NCBI GenBank assembly: GCA_016187935.1
Contig: JACPIU010000015.1
Span: 1 to 64,000, forward strand
Reading direction: 5' to 3'
Length of the DNA: 64,000 nucleotides
Origin: Bdellovibrio sp.
Lineage (GTDB): Bacteria; Bdellovibrionota; Bacteriovoracia; Bacteriovoracales; Bacteriovoracaceae
Shown one piece after another: positions 49,624-58,335 of the stretch. Position 1 is the stretch's first letter; the number at the start of each line of letters is the position of its first letter. The translations under genes were made by a program, and so were the position numbers. Under the pieces are notes generated by a model that was not told the origin of the DNA, made no database searches, and was given only the letters and a program-made list of their open reading frames with translations.

Positions 49624-51746
49624 TGTCTCAGCACCGTCTGCAAGAATTGGCCGAGACTTTCCGGTGCTTCTTCCATAAGAGCATGGCCTAAAATGGGAAA
49701 TTCTTTTGTCATAAATCCCGCACGTCGGTAGTCTTCGGCAAATTTTTTATATTTGGAATCCAGCGATCCATAGCAATAACATCTGCATCCTTTATGCTGC
49801 TGTGATAACATTCCAAGGGTCTGTTTGAAACTTTGATGGTTGCCTTGGCCAAAGAGGAGCATGCTCTTCGACCATTCTTCGTGTGGGGTTGCCAGGCGCT
49901 TTTCAATCAGCGAGGAATAGATACTTCGGGCCTTGAGATTTCCCCACATCGCGCCACTATACCAAGTTTGGAGAAAATGTCGTTTGTCTTCTTTGTGCAA
50001 AAAATGTAAGGCGAGATTGGCATCCTGAGTACGTCGCTCGCGGCATTTTTCCTCATCATCCAGGCCGAGAGCGGTGGAGAGCAGAATGAGATTTTGCAAC
50101 ATCTCGATTTGATCGGTGTGTAAAAGACGTTCCACCATCCCGAGCGCAAGGCGCCCCCCCATAGAATATCCCAGCACTGAAAATGGACCCTGGGGATACA
50201 GCTCTTGATACCATTTCAGTAGGAGTTCATGGCCATGCTCAAAATTATGAAATTGTCCGATAGGTGTGCCATGGCCTGGGAGATAGGGAACAATCCAATG
50301 AAATTCAGGCAGATGCAGAGCAATTTGGGATATATCATGAGGGCCTCCCATAAATCCATGGAGTGCCAAAATTTTTGCGCCTGCCGGATTTCCCCAATCT
50401 TCGAAGCGAAATTTTTCGTAATCAATCATCCATTGGGCGAGTTCATCTTGTGATGGTTTAATTCCTTTTATGTGATGTTTGGGCGGAAAAGGAATAATTT
50501 TTCGCGGCCTTTTAAAGGAGGGCAGACTTTGCAAGTCCTGATTGACTTGCTGTATGAATTTTGAAGTTGTCATGTTTTCAGAGGGGGAAAAAAATAAAAC
50601 AGGAATTTGACCTAGCCGCTCATCCGGCATGGCGGTGAGTACATATTGCGCATTTTGTGATGATAATGTTGCCAGGATTTCTTCTGGGAGAATATTTTCA
50701 CCGCCACAAATAATCATTCCATCACGACGGCCTAAAATTGTCAGTGAGCCGTCATTTTGGTTAATGACGCCATAATCAGGAGACAGCAGTGCCCCTTCAA
50801 AAGGATGCCAGATTTTGTTTTGAAAATACCCTAAGGCCAGCGTGGGACCAGAAAGAGTAAATTGATTATGGGGATGTGCCTCCAGAGATCGATAGGGATA
50901 TGGCCGTGCAGGGGTGTGCTCACCAAATGCAGTTGCTGCCACCGTTCCTCCTGTTTCGGTCAGACCATAACTTAGTGAGAGTGAAAGGCCATGGGATTTG
51001 GCCGATGGCAGATACCCGCTTTTGGCACCTCCCACTAAAAAATGCGAGGTGACAGAAGACTGTGTATCAATATCAAGGGCGCGCAGGATATCGTTAATTT
51101 GGGTTGGGACAACCGATGCGACATCCACATGGGTATGCAAGGCGAATTCTTCCGCCATTTGGACGTGGATGACTTTGGCATTCAAGACAAACGCGCGCAA
51201 CAGGACCATGAAACCGCCGAAATGATGCCAAGGTAAAACCAAACCGAAAGTAGGGATAAACTGATCTTGCCACTTTAATTCCTCTTGCCACCTAGTCAGG
51301 ACGCCTAACACATTCCATAGTAATCCATCGAGTCCATGAAGAACTGCCTTGGGGGTGCCGCTTGTGCCCGAGGTGAAGACGCCGATCATACTGTGCTGGC
51401 CGATTGGCATATCGTCGACTTTACCCAGAGTATTTATCAGGTTGGTCTTATAAGCGTCGTCATATTTATGGGAGAGCAGGAGTGGCAATTTTCCATTGGC
51501 AAGGGCCTTAAGACAGTCGGCAAAAAAATACGCCGGGTGGGGTGATGCAATTGCCGTGAGAAATTGCTGCTCACACCTCTCTTTGGTTAATCGAGTGAGT
51601 TCTCGATAGGTCACAGTGCCATGGATGCCTTCATAAAAGATACGTTCGGGATATTGCAAACCTAATTGAAAAAATGCCGAGAGGTGGTCATTAGGGGATT
51701 TTAATATATGGTGGATGGACAATAAGTTAGCAAACATATTGCCCAT
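49620..51746 (-). CDS. Fusion of MenE-like acyl-CoA ligase and MenH-like hydrolase
   Basis: 708 aa. Residues about 1-440 are an AMP-forming ligase: FTSGTSGTPKAVLHGL (P-loop), LSYGLTETGGTVAA, ILGRRDGMIICGGENILPEE and the C-terminal Lys region (HHIKGIKPSQDEL). It fits o-succinylbenzoate-CoA ligase. Residues about 455-708 are an alpha/beta hydrolase: LHGFMGGPHD, GHGTPIGQ, GYSMGGRLALGM (nucleophile Ser) and GHALMEEAPE (His), fitting MenH. Both act in menaquinone synthesis, but neither family name is certain without a search. Start at 51746 or 51737. Sits 17 bases behind the amidohydrolase gene. Confidence 0.85.
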   Translation of the reverse strand: MGNMFANLLSIHHILKSPNDHLSAFFQLGLQYPERIFYEGIHGTVTYRELTRLTKERCEQQFLTAIASPHPAYFFADCLKALANGKLPLLLSHKYDDAYKTNLINTLGKVDDMPIGQHSMIGVFTSGTSGTPKAVLHGLDGLLWNVLGVLTRWQEELKWQDQFIPTFGLVLPWHHFGGFMVLLRAFVLNAKVIHVQMAEEFALHTHVDVASVVPTQINDILRALDIDTQSSVTSHFLVGGAKSGYLPSAKSHGLSLSLSYGLTETGGTVAATAFGEHTPARPYPYRSLEAHPHNQFTLSGPTLALGYFQNKIWHPFEGALLSPDYGVINQNDGSLTILGRRDGMIICGGENILPEEILATLSSQNAQYVLTAMPDERLGQIPVLFFSPSENMTTSKFIQQVNQDLQSLPSFKRPRKIIPFPPKHHIKGIKPSQDELAQWMIDYEKFRFEDWGNPAGAKILALHGFMGGPHDISQIALHLPEFHWIVPYLPGHGTPIGQFHNFEHGHELLLKWYQELYPQGPFSVLGYSMGGRLALGMVERLLHTDQIEMLQNLILLSTALGLDDEEKCRERRTQDANLALHFLHKEDKRHFLQTWYSGAMWGNLKARSIYSSLIEKRLATPHEEWSKSMLLFGQGNHQSFKQTLGMLSQQHKGCRCYCYGSLDSKYKKFAEDYRRAGFMTKEFPILGHALMEEAPESLGQFLQTVLRH

Positions 51747-51763
51747 CCATTTATCATCGTAGA

Positions 51764-54124
51764 CTAGTAACCGTAAACACCTTCGTGACTGTCATACTCA
51801 AGACTGTAGTCTTTGGCCATTTTCTCAGGATTGGACATCTTCGGTGAAGAAGCATGGGTCTTATTGTACTCATCGATTTTATCCTGGGCCGCTTTTCTAA
51901 ACTCAATACGGAATTCTTTGTTGGCCTTGTACTCATCGGCCTTAGTCTTGGAATCGGCCATAAATTTAGCAAATCGAGCTGAGTAGGCCGAATCGTTACA
52001 GGAAAAGAGGGAAGGCATATAGGAAATAGCGCGTTCCAAAGTCCCTTCACCATTCAAGTTTTTCCCTTGGGTTAGCAGTAAGGCACCCAGTAGTTTTTGA
52101 ATATCTGAAGCGCGGTCAAGGTTGAGTCCCGTTTCCTTCTTTAAGGCCACAAGATTTTCAGTCGCGCTCGTTTTGCTGGCGTTAGAGTTTGCCGCCAATG
52201 AATCTTGGTTGACGAAGCCTTTTTGTTCACTGAATTTGCATTGATCGCTGCCTTCCAACTCACGCAAAAAGTCTGATGAGGCGATCTTGAGTAAGATCTT
52301 ACCGGGTTCTAAACCAGAGGCGCGGAGAGGCAGAACATCACTGACACCAATAACTGCCCCATGACTGTCTTTCTGCACTAATTCATTCAGACCTTTGAAA
52401 TAGCGGGGTAATATTTCAAAAGGAATGTCGGCATTAAAAGATTTTAGGTAATTGACATTGCCGTAGAGTGGAGAACCCGTAATCATAACCAGATTGATGT
52501 CTCCTGCCGTGGCGGTAACCAAATTGGTGTGGGGGTTGGCATTGTTTTCTTTCACCACGATGATCGAGGCCACAGCATCGGCCACAACTTTTCCCGCTCC
52601 ATGGTGTCCATCTCCCGCCTTTTCTTCCAATTGATTGATCATTTTCGCCGGATTTTCAGTGACCATTTTGTACAGATACTCATCGTTGAAAATTTTGTTC
52701 ATCCCCTCCTGCTTTAAATAGTTGCGGGCAATTTTCAATTCTTCCAAGACTGACTTTGAACCAGTCGGTGTCCAGTCGGAGCCAAGTGCCAGCATAACGC
52801 CGGCCTTGTGGGCGGCGGCAATATCGGCGGTTTGGCCGTAAAGCAGAAAGTTAGAGAAGGGGGACCAAATGATGCCCATGCCTTTCTTGGCCATATGTTT
52901 GAAGCCTGCATTGTTAATACCTACGGCATGAATCAAATTCACATTTTTTTGATCAAGTCCGATAATTTTTAAGAGATCAAATTCCACTTGGTTATACGGA
53001 TCAATACGTCTTCCTTCCGTCAAATGGCCAATGATGGAGGAGTGATGGGGGTGATTGATATAATAAATTTTCCCGGCAATGGTGGGATGGAAAAAGGACA
53101 TGTAACGCAAGAATTTAGGGTGAACATCGGAGCAGGACTTTTCTAGAAGGGCCTTATCCGTGATGATTTTCAAAACACCCTTATCCATCATCGCTTCACG
53201 TGTTAATTCGTATTCCGCAATTTCAAAGGCGGCGAGAGTTTTGGCATCACGTTTTTTGTCTAACTGATCCTTGGCAGCATCGCGCTTGGCGGTGAGTACA
53301 TCGGTTTGTGCTTTATAAGCTTTTTCAATGGGTTCTTTTAAGCTGGGACATTTATTAAAAACAACTTTCTGCAAAGCTTTTGAGAAGCTATCACCTTTTT
53401 CAACCAATGGTTTAACTTCTGCCCAGATAAAAGTAAAAGAGTCGGGATCGACAACGTCGGTTGGCGCTTGGACATTGAGTTTTGCGATAACCGCTTCTCC
53501 TGCAGCGTTCTTCTTATCATAGAGAAAGCCATCACCACCTTCCACATGATGAATGCCAAATTCCGAGACGCAAGAACTTGGGCCTTGAAGATATGTCGTG
53601 CCGAGAACCATGGCCTGCAATTCAGACCAACGGAAGGCGGCACACTCGACCACGGTCCCATAGTCTTTGATCCATGGATTCATGTTTTGGCTAACGGCTT
53701 CAGTATAATGAGACCAGTCTCTCCATTCGAAACGGTTGGCAAACTGGCCATGGGCCTCACCCCAAAGAGGCAGCATATTCTGTTTGGTGTGGTTGTGCAG
53801 GTCAAACAAACCAGGATAAATAACATCGAATTTATCTTTAGTGGCTTGGCCCAAGACCACGACAGGAACCTGTGCGTTACTTTGAATTCCTGCAATTTCA
53901 TTTTTGGTGATGGGAGTGACTGACTGGATAATACCCTTTTCAATGACCACTTTTGATAGGAATGATTTGGTGATGGACTTACCAGTCAAATAACGGCCTG
54001 GAACCTTACCTATCAAAATGGCATTACCCAATTCTGCAAAGGCGGAAGTACTCATGAGACCGAAGAGAACGGCCGTCCCACAAGTTTTGGATAGAAATCT
54101 GCGGTGATTGGAAGTAATGGACAT
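51764..54124 (-). CDS. Large exported amidohydrolase-family protein
   Basis: 786 aa. A signal peptide (CGTAVLFGLMSTSAFAE), then YPGLFDLHNHTKQNMLP (HxH metal pair), NLIHAVGINNAGFKHMA and MGIIWSPFSNFLLYGQ, and LALGSDWTPTGSKSVLEE (Asp). A Lys-rich helical insertion lies at about 225-320. The last 180 residues are a Cys-containing helical tail. Much longer than typical amidohydrolases (about 400-480 aa). Substrate unknown. The start codon has no obvious ribosome-binding site. Confidence 0.88.
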   Translation of the reverse strand: MSITSNHRRFLSKTCGTAVLFGLMSTSAFAELGNAILIGKVPGRYLTGKSITKSFLSKVVIEKGIIQSVTPITKNEIAGIQSNAQVPVVVLGQATKDKFDVIYPGLFDLHNHTKQNMLPLWGEAHGQFANRFEWRDWSHYTEAVSQNMNPWIKDYGTVVECAAFRWSELQAMVLGTTYLQGPSSCVSEFGIHHVEGGDGFLYDKKNAAGEAVIAKLNVQAPTDVVDPDSFTFIWAEVKPLVEKGDSFSKALQKVVFNKCPSLKEPIEKAYKAQTDVLTAKRDAAKDQLDKKRDAKTLAAFEIAEYELTREAMMDKGVLKIITDKALLEKSCSDVHPKFLRYMSFFHPTIAGKIYYINHPHHSSIIGHLTEGRRIDPYNQVEFDLLKIIGLDQKNVNLIHAVGINNAGFKHMAKKGMGIIWSPFSNFLLYGQTADIAAAHKAGVMLALGSDWTPTGSKSVLEELKIARNYLKQEGMNKIFNDEYLYKMVTENPAKMINQLEEKAGDGHHGAGKVVADAVASIIVVKENNANPHTNLVTATAGDINLVMITGSPLYGNVNYLKSFNADIPFEILPRYFKGLNELVQKDSHGAVIGVSDVLPLRASGLEPGKILLKIASSDFLRELEGSDQCKFSEQKGFVNQDSLAANSNASKTSATENLVALKKETGLNLDRASDIQKLLGALLLTQGKNLNGEGTLERAISYMPSLFSCNDSAYSARFAKFMADSKTKADEYKANKEFRIEFRKAAQDKIDEYNKTHASSPKMSNPEKMAKDYSLEYDSHEGVYGY

Positions 54125-54195
54125 ACTAATCCCCTTATTGATAGTTTTGGGTTCAGTTTAGCGGCCCCCAGAATTCTTGCCATGTTCTTGAATTT

Positions 54196-54224
54196 TTTAC
54201 ACGGTTCTCGGCCTCTGATATGCT
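54196..54224 (+). promoter_or_regulatory. Promoter of the pseudouridine synthase fusion gene
   Basis: TTTACA (54196-54201), 17-base spacer, TATGCT (54219-54224). Ten bases on is ATG 54235 and 16 on is ATG 54241. The ATG at 54220 lies inside the -10 box and so is unlikely to be the start. The transcript would have almost no leader. Confidence 0.55.
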
Positions 54225-54234
54225 GGAACTCGGT

Positions 54235-55515
54235 ATGAGTATGTCGAATTTTCCCAAAATTTTGTACCAAGACGAGCATTATCTCGCAGTTGAAAAACCT
54301 GCCGGACTAAGTACACAGCCCACTCAAGACCCCAAACGCCCCTCCTTGTTGAGTTGGGTGGGTGAGTCCGACTCCAAACTTTTGTCCGCCACAGTTGCTC
54401 ATAGACTGGATGTCGAAACATCTGGGGTTATCCTTTTTGCTAAAACCCGGGAGGCAAGACAATGTCTCGATCAGCTTTTTAAACAACATCTGATACGAAA
54501 AACTTATTATGCAGTCGCCTATGCAAACAGGCGTGGTGAGAAACACGGGAAATGGCAAGATTATCTCAAGGAGCGTGTGCATAACAAGTTATCGCGCATG
54601 GAAATTGTGTCAAAAGGTGGGGATGTTGCCATAACCGAATTCGAAATTATTGATGAGGGTATTGGTCTTGATTTGATTCGCTTCCGACCACAAACTGGGC
54701 GCAAACACCAGATTCGCGCGCAGGCCGCTTTTCACGGCCTACCGTTGGTGGGTGATGAATTGTACGGGCCTTTCAAAAAAGATCAGGGATTACCAAGTGT
54801 CAGACATTATCTGCATGCTGCCGCTTTAGAATTTGTCGATCCTATCAATCAAACAAGTATTAAAATTGAATCCTCCGTCCCACAAGATTTTTATGATGTA
54901 CTGAGAAAAGGCCTTCACAATAAATATCTGGTACTCAATAAACCTTACGATGTTCTTTCGCAGTTTACCGGTAACGAAGGAGAAAAAACTCTTGCGGAAA
55001 TGGGTCTGCCCGGTGATGTCTGGCCAGTGGGACGTTTAGATAAAAGAAGTGAAGGTTTGCTTCTCCTTACCAATGATCGTTTATGGCGGCATGATATTAT
55101 GAGTCCTGAAAGTCATAAGAGTAAAATCTATTGGGTTCTGGTCGATGGTCGTCCTAATGAGAGCGAGCTTGATACGCTCCAATCTGGGCCGACTTTCCAT
55201 GGGCGAAAGGCCAGAGAATGTGAAGTGCGAGTGCTAACCGACATTGAGATGAAGAGCGCAGTGATGAGTGCGCACAACTCTAACGTGCCGGTGCGAGAGC
55301 GAAAAAATATTCCGACAACTTGGTTAGAAATTATCTTACATGAGGGAAAAAACCACCAAGTTCGTCATATGACGGCCGCTATCGGACATCCTACGCTGCG
55401 CTTGATAAGAGTAGGGTATGGCCAGTTCAAACCTGGTGATTTATTACCTGGGGAATGGAGAGCACTTACACCCCGAGAAGTGATACTCCTGGGACAGTCA
55501 GTTCCTCATCCATAA
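54235..55515 (+). CDS. Fusion of two pseudouridine synthases (RluA-type and RsuA/RluE-type)
   Basis: 426 aa. Residues about 1-215 are RluA-type: YLAVEKPAGLSTQPTQ, VAHRLDVETSGVILFAKT (catalytic Asp in HRLDVETSG), FRPQTGRKHQIRAQAAFHG. Residues about 225-426 are RsuA/RluE-type: YLVLNKPYDVLSQFTG, WPVGRLDKRSEGLLLLTND (catalytic Asp in GRLDKRSEG), EGKNHQVRHMTAAIGHPTLR. Both active-site Asp residues are kept, so both may be active on rRNA or tRNA. Single gene; start 54235 or 54241. Confidence 0.92.
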   Translation: MSMSNFPKILYQDEHYLAVEKPAGLSTQPTQDPKRPSLLSWVGESDSKLLSATVAHRLDVETSGVILFAKTREARQCLDQLFKQHLIRKTYYAVAYANRRGEKHGKWQDYLKERVHNKLSRMEIVSKGGDVAITEFEIIDEGIGLDLIRFRPQTGRKHQIRAQAAFHGLPLVGDELYGPFKKDQGLPSVRHYLHAAALEFVDPINQTSIKIESSVPQDFYDVLRKGLHNKYLVLNKPYDVLSQFTGNEGEKTLAEMGLPGDVWPVGRLDKRSEGLLLLTNDRLWRHDIMSPESHKSKIYWVLVDGRPNESELDTLQSGPTFHGRKARECEVRVLTDIEMKSAVMSAHNSNVPVRERKNIPTTWLEIILHEGKNHQVRHMTAAIGHPTLRLIRVGYGQFKPGDLLPGEWRALTPREVILLGQSVPHP

Positions 55516-55632
55516 GGTACATTTATCAACCACTTAGAGAGTTCCGAGCGACTAAAGTTTGAAAGTGAAGTTTCCGAGAAGTCAGTGTGGAGAAATATTG
55601 TCGGACAAAATTTTGCACGAGAGGAGAGGAGC

Positions 55633-56493
55633 ATGGCCGATAATTATATGGGACGCGTTCGCGTCATTGAATTTGAGGACGAATCAGTAGAGCTTAAAAG
55701 AAAACGTGAATTGCGGTTGAAGGCCCAGTGGCTTATTTATGATTTTGCTGCTGTAGAAAATGTGCCTCTCATCGACATTATTAATTTTAAAAGTACAGAT
55801 GAATCAGGAGAGAAGATTCCTGTGGCGACTTTTGGAGTAAAAGAAAATGTTTTTTCAGTCGCTGCTTACTCAGATAAGTTTCCTGTCTCAGTGAATGGTG
55901 ATCCCGTTCCCCCCGGACAGGTTCAGGGGCTTCAAAATAAAGATGTTGTGGAATTTCTGGAGTGCAAATATCTGGTGAATACGGATCCGGAATTGGAAGA
56001 AGAGGAGGCGCGTCGTATTCTGGGGCAGCAAATTATCGTGCGCACTACGCTGGGATTAAAACGTGGCTCGCAGAACAAGGAAGAACAGTACAAAAATTTG
56101 TGTCGCGAACGGGATGACTGTAAGCAACTGCTTGAAATATCCAAAATGAAATTGAGAGATGCGGCCAGTAAAAAACAACTAATGGCAGCGATCATCGCTA
56201 AACGCGAGGAATTGAAACAGCAATTCATGATGTGCAAGGTTCAAGTGGCGGAAATTGAGTCACAGAATTTGGAAAAGGTCATACAAGAAAATAGTGTGAT
56301 TTTGCAAGATCTCGAAGATCGCGTTTCCAAAACCGAAAAAGAATTGGCCCAAATGAAAGAGGCGTTAGAGCGAAGAGATAAGCTGGAAAGTGAGCGTAAA
56401 AAGCAAATGATGGAACGCGATCTTGAGCGTGAGGAAGATGAATTGCGTAAAAAGCTGGAAGAATTGCAAAAAAAACGCAAAGGCGCGGCCTAG
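55633..56493 (+). CDS. FHA-like or small beta-domain protein with long C-terminal coiled coil
   Basis: 286 aa from ATG 55633 with GAGGAG just upstream. Residues about 30-118 have strands ending in FPVSVNGDPVPPGQVQGLQN and KDVVEFLECKYLVN, resembling the end of an FHA domain, though the match is weak. From about 145 a highly charged coiled coil runs to the C-terminus (ERRDKLESERKKQMMERDLE and on), Lys/Glu-rich. No signal peptide. Function unknown; a scaffold or signalling adaptor is possible. Confidence 0.7.
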   Translation: MADNYMGRVRVIEFEDESVELKRKRELRLKAQWLIYDFAAVENVPLIDIINFKSTDESGEKIPVATFGVKENVFSVAAYSDKFPVSVNGDPVPPGQVQGLQNKDVVEFLECKYLVNTDPELEEEEARRILGQQIIVRTTLGLKRGSQNKEEQYKNLCRERDDCKQLLEISKMKLRDAASKKQLMAAIIAKREELKQQFMMCKVQVAEIESQNLEKVIQENSVILQDLEDRVSKTEKELAQMKEALERRDKLESERKKQMMERDLEREEDELRKKLEELQKKRKGAA

Positions 56494-56650
56494 TTTGCCT
56501 CGGAAACGACTATGTAATCCTTACAAAGGTGTATAGACATTATGCACCACCTATAACTCACCACAATCATTAAATAAATCGAGATCTTATTTTCTTTTTT
56601 TCTGTAGAGAGATGCATACGCTTCATTGGCCAAAGAATGCCATAGACCTG

Positions 56651-56659
56651 TGATATAGT
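56651..56659 (+). promoter_or_regulatory. Extended -10 promoter of a small secreted protein gene
   Basis: TGATATAGT, identical to the element at 6036-6044 on the other strand, about 30 bases before ATG 56690. No clear -35 box. Confidence 0.5.
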
Positions 56660-56689
56660 ACATCTCAGAAAAAGTAGGGAGATACTTTT

Positions 56690-56956
56690 ATGAAAATACT
56701 ATTGGCCATTATAATACTGTCTACGTTGTCACTCTCAAATTTGGTTGTCGCGGCCGATGCTGGCGATAGTGAAGTCCTTGGACAAATGGCGGGTAATGAA
56801 ATTGCCCTTGACGATTCTTTCGATCAAGAGAAATCCACCACCCAGTGGGAAGATGAAAACAAATTTTTAGTTGAAGGAACTCGTTCCACTTCTTCAACTG
56901 AGCAAGGTCCATCGGTTGAATCGGAACAAGTCGAATATGAAGTTATTGAACAGTAA
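56690..56956 (+). CDS. Small exported acidic protein
   Basis: 88 aa. A signal peptide (MKILLAIIILSTLSLSNLVV, then AADAG) and a short acidic, Ser/Glu-rich mature chain without predicted fold (DDSFDQEKSTTQWEDENKFL). No family recognised. A 7-base perfect stem (AAAAGTA/TACTTTT, 56670-56689) holds the GGGAGA ribosome-binding site in its loop right before the ATG. Confidence 0.7.
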   Translation: MKILLAIIILSTLSLSNLVVAADAGDSEVLGQMAGNEIALDDSFDQEKSTTQWEDENKFLVEGTRSTSSTEQGPSVESEQVEYEVIEQ

Positions 56957-57114
56957 GCTGATTAAACACTAAGGGTATTTTTTTCCCAACCACAATTTCC
57001 TTTGGGCCTATTTCGCAAGCATAAGGAAGAATAGCAATTCCCCTTTCAAAAACCTGCCTTAAGAGCATGCTATAAATTGGGTATTCTGCCCTTTTTCAGT
57101 TCTGGAAATAACAT

Positions 57115-57477
57115 CTATTCGATTTCTAAGATGAAAAATGTGGCCTTGGGTGCCACTCTTTCGAGTACGTTTTTTAAAGACTCATCTTGTACGTAGGACT
57201 CAGCGGGTTCCGTGGCATGCGCCCAACTCCCAATCTGGTGCCTAAAACGGCGAGCGTAATGACATGAGCTAGAATCTTCCACCAAGGCGACAGTGCCATT
57301 GATTGTTCTTAAATAGCTGAGGCAGATATGTAGACCTTCAACAGGTAATTCCTGAGGAAAAAAGACTTGAGTAACTTCACCTTCAAGCGTGATGGTATCG
57401 CTGGTGGTCTGTGCGATAACCAACGGCGCCCAAACAATGCAGGCGATGGATAAGATAAATGCTAGATGCTTCTTCAT
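57115..57477 (-). CDS. Small exported protein of unknown function
   Basis: 120 aa. A signal peptide (KKHLAFILSIACIVWAPLVI) and a mature domain with ITLEGEVTQVFFPQELPVEG and two cysteines (HICLSYL, SSSCHYARRF) that may form a disulphide. ATG 57477 is used as it begins the signal peptide. It has no Shine-Dalgarno sequence but a TATAAC nine bases upstream. Confidence 0.75.
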   Translation of the reverse strand: MKKHLAFILSIACIVWAPLVIAQTTSDTITLEGEVTQVFFPQELPVEGLHICLSYLRTINGTVALVEDSSSCHYARRFRHQIGSWAHATEPAESYVQDESLKNVLERVAPKATFFILEIE

Positions 57478-57486
57478 GATAAGGCG

Positions 57487-57515
57487 GTTATAATACGTTC
57501 TTACTGCCTCTGACA
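57487..57515 (-). promoter_or_regulatory. Promoter abutting the small exported protein start
   Basis: On the minus strand TGTCAG, 17-base spacer, TATAAC, then nine bases to ATG 57477. No Shine-Dalgarno sequence lies between them. Confidence 0.45.
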
Positions 57516-57563
57516 CTAGATTAATGTAATAAATGATATCTAAATATTAGATAGGTGGTTTTT

Positions 57564-58223
57564 ATGCTAGACCCACAATCAGTGAGAGCTGTCGCAGATA
57601 CCTTGATAACTTTAGGCTGTGTTAAGTTTTCGCCTCATGCTCCTTTTCTCTATGCATCGGGTCTTAAAGGGCCAATTTATTGTGATAATCGCAAGTTGTT
57701 AACTCATGTCCAGGCGCGAACACTGGTGGCCCAGTTTTTTGCCACGGTGGTAAGAGAATGGCAATCGGAAGGATTGGAGTTTGATGCCGTGGCCGGTCTC
57801 GCTACTGCAGGGATACCTCATGCCACACTGCTCGCCGATCGTTTGCAGTGTCCGATGGTGTACATCCGATCAAGCGCCAAGGAGCACGGAGGAAAAAATC
57901 AACTTGAAGGTGATATTAGTCCGGGCATGCGACTATTATTAGTAGAAGATTTGGTGAATCAGGCCAGTTCTTTGGAAAAGGCATGCCACGCTGCTCATAA
58001 CGGCGGAACGATACCAATAGGCGCCTTATCAATCGTCGACTATAGAATGCCCCAGTCTGGCCGCATCCTGAGCAACTTAGGTTTACAGCTCAAATCTCTC
58101 GTTACTTTCGAAGATCTTGTGCTTGCTGCGGAAAGACATCAGATGTTTGATCAAAAAGATCGAGATATTCTCATGGCCTGGCACAACAATCCTGTTCAAT
58201 GGTCATCCGATAATTCACATTAA
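57564..58223 (+). CDS. pyrE: Orotate phosphoribosyltransferase
   Basis: 219 aa. Joins orotate and PRPP to form OMP in pyrimidine synthesis. LKGPIYCDNRKLLTH, GLATAGIPHATLLADRLQCP and MVYIRSSAKEHGGKNQLEG are typical of OPRT. LLLVEDLVNQASSLEKAC is the PRPP loop, where the more usual VEDVxTTGxS is altered. ATG 57564 has AGGTGG five bases upstream. No other pyr genes are adjacent. Confidence 0.85.
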   Translation: MLDPQSVRAVADTLITLGCVKFSPHAPFLYASGLKGPIYCDNRKLLTHVQARTLVAQFFATVVREWQSEGLEFDAVAGLATAGIPHATLLADRLQCPMVYIRSSAKEHGGKNQLEGDISPGMRLLLVEDLVNQASSLEKACHAAHNGGTIPIGALSIVDYRMPQSGRILSNLGLQLKSLVTFEDLVLAAERHQMFDQKDRDILMAWHNNPVQWSSDNSH

Positions 58224-58335
58224 GGTAACTGATTTTTTTTAGCTTTCGGGGACTCGTCTTTTCTTTAACTGAAATGTTGTTAGAATATTGCCTCATTACA
58301 TTTATTAATAGAGGTCAATATTTTAGGAGGATTTC

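Noticed and set aside
49620-54124. Menaquinone gene cluster
   Set aside because: Only the MenE-MenH-like fusion is present. The neighbour is an amidohydrolase, not another men gene, so no cluster can be claimed.
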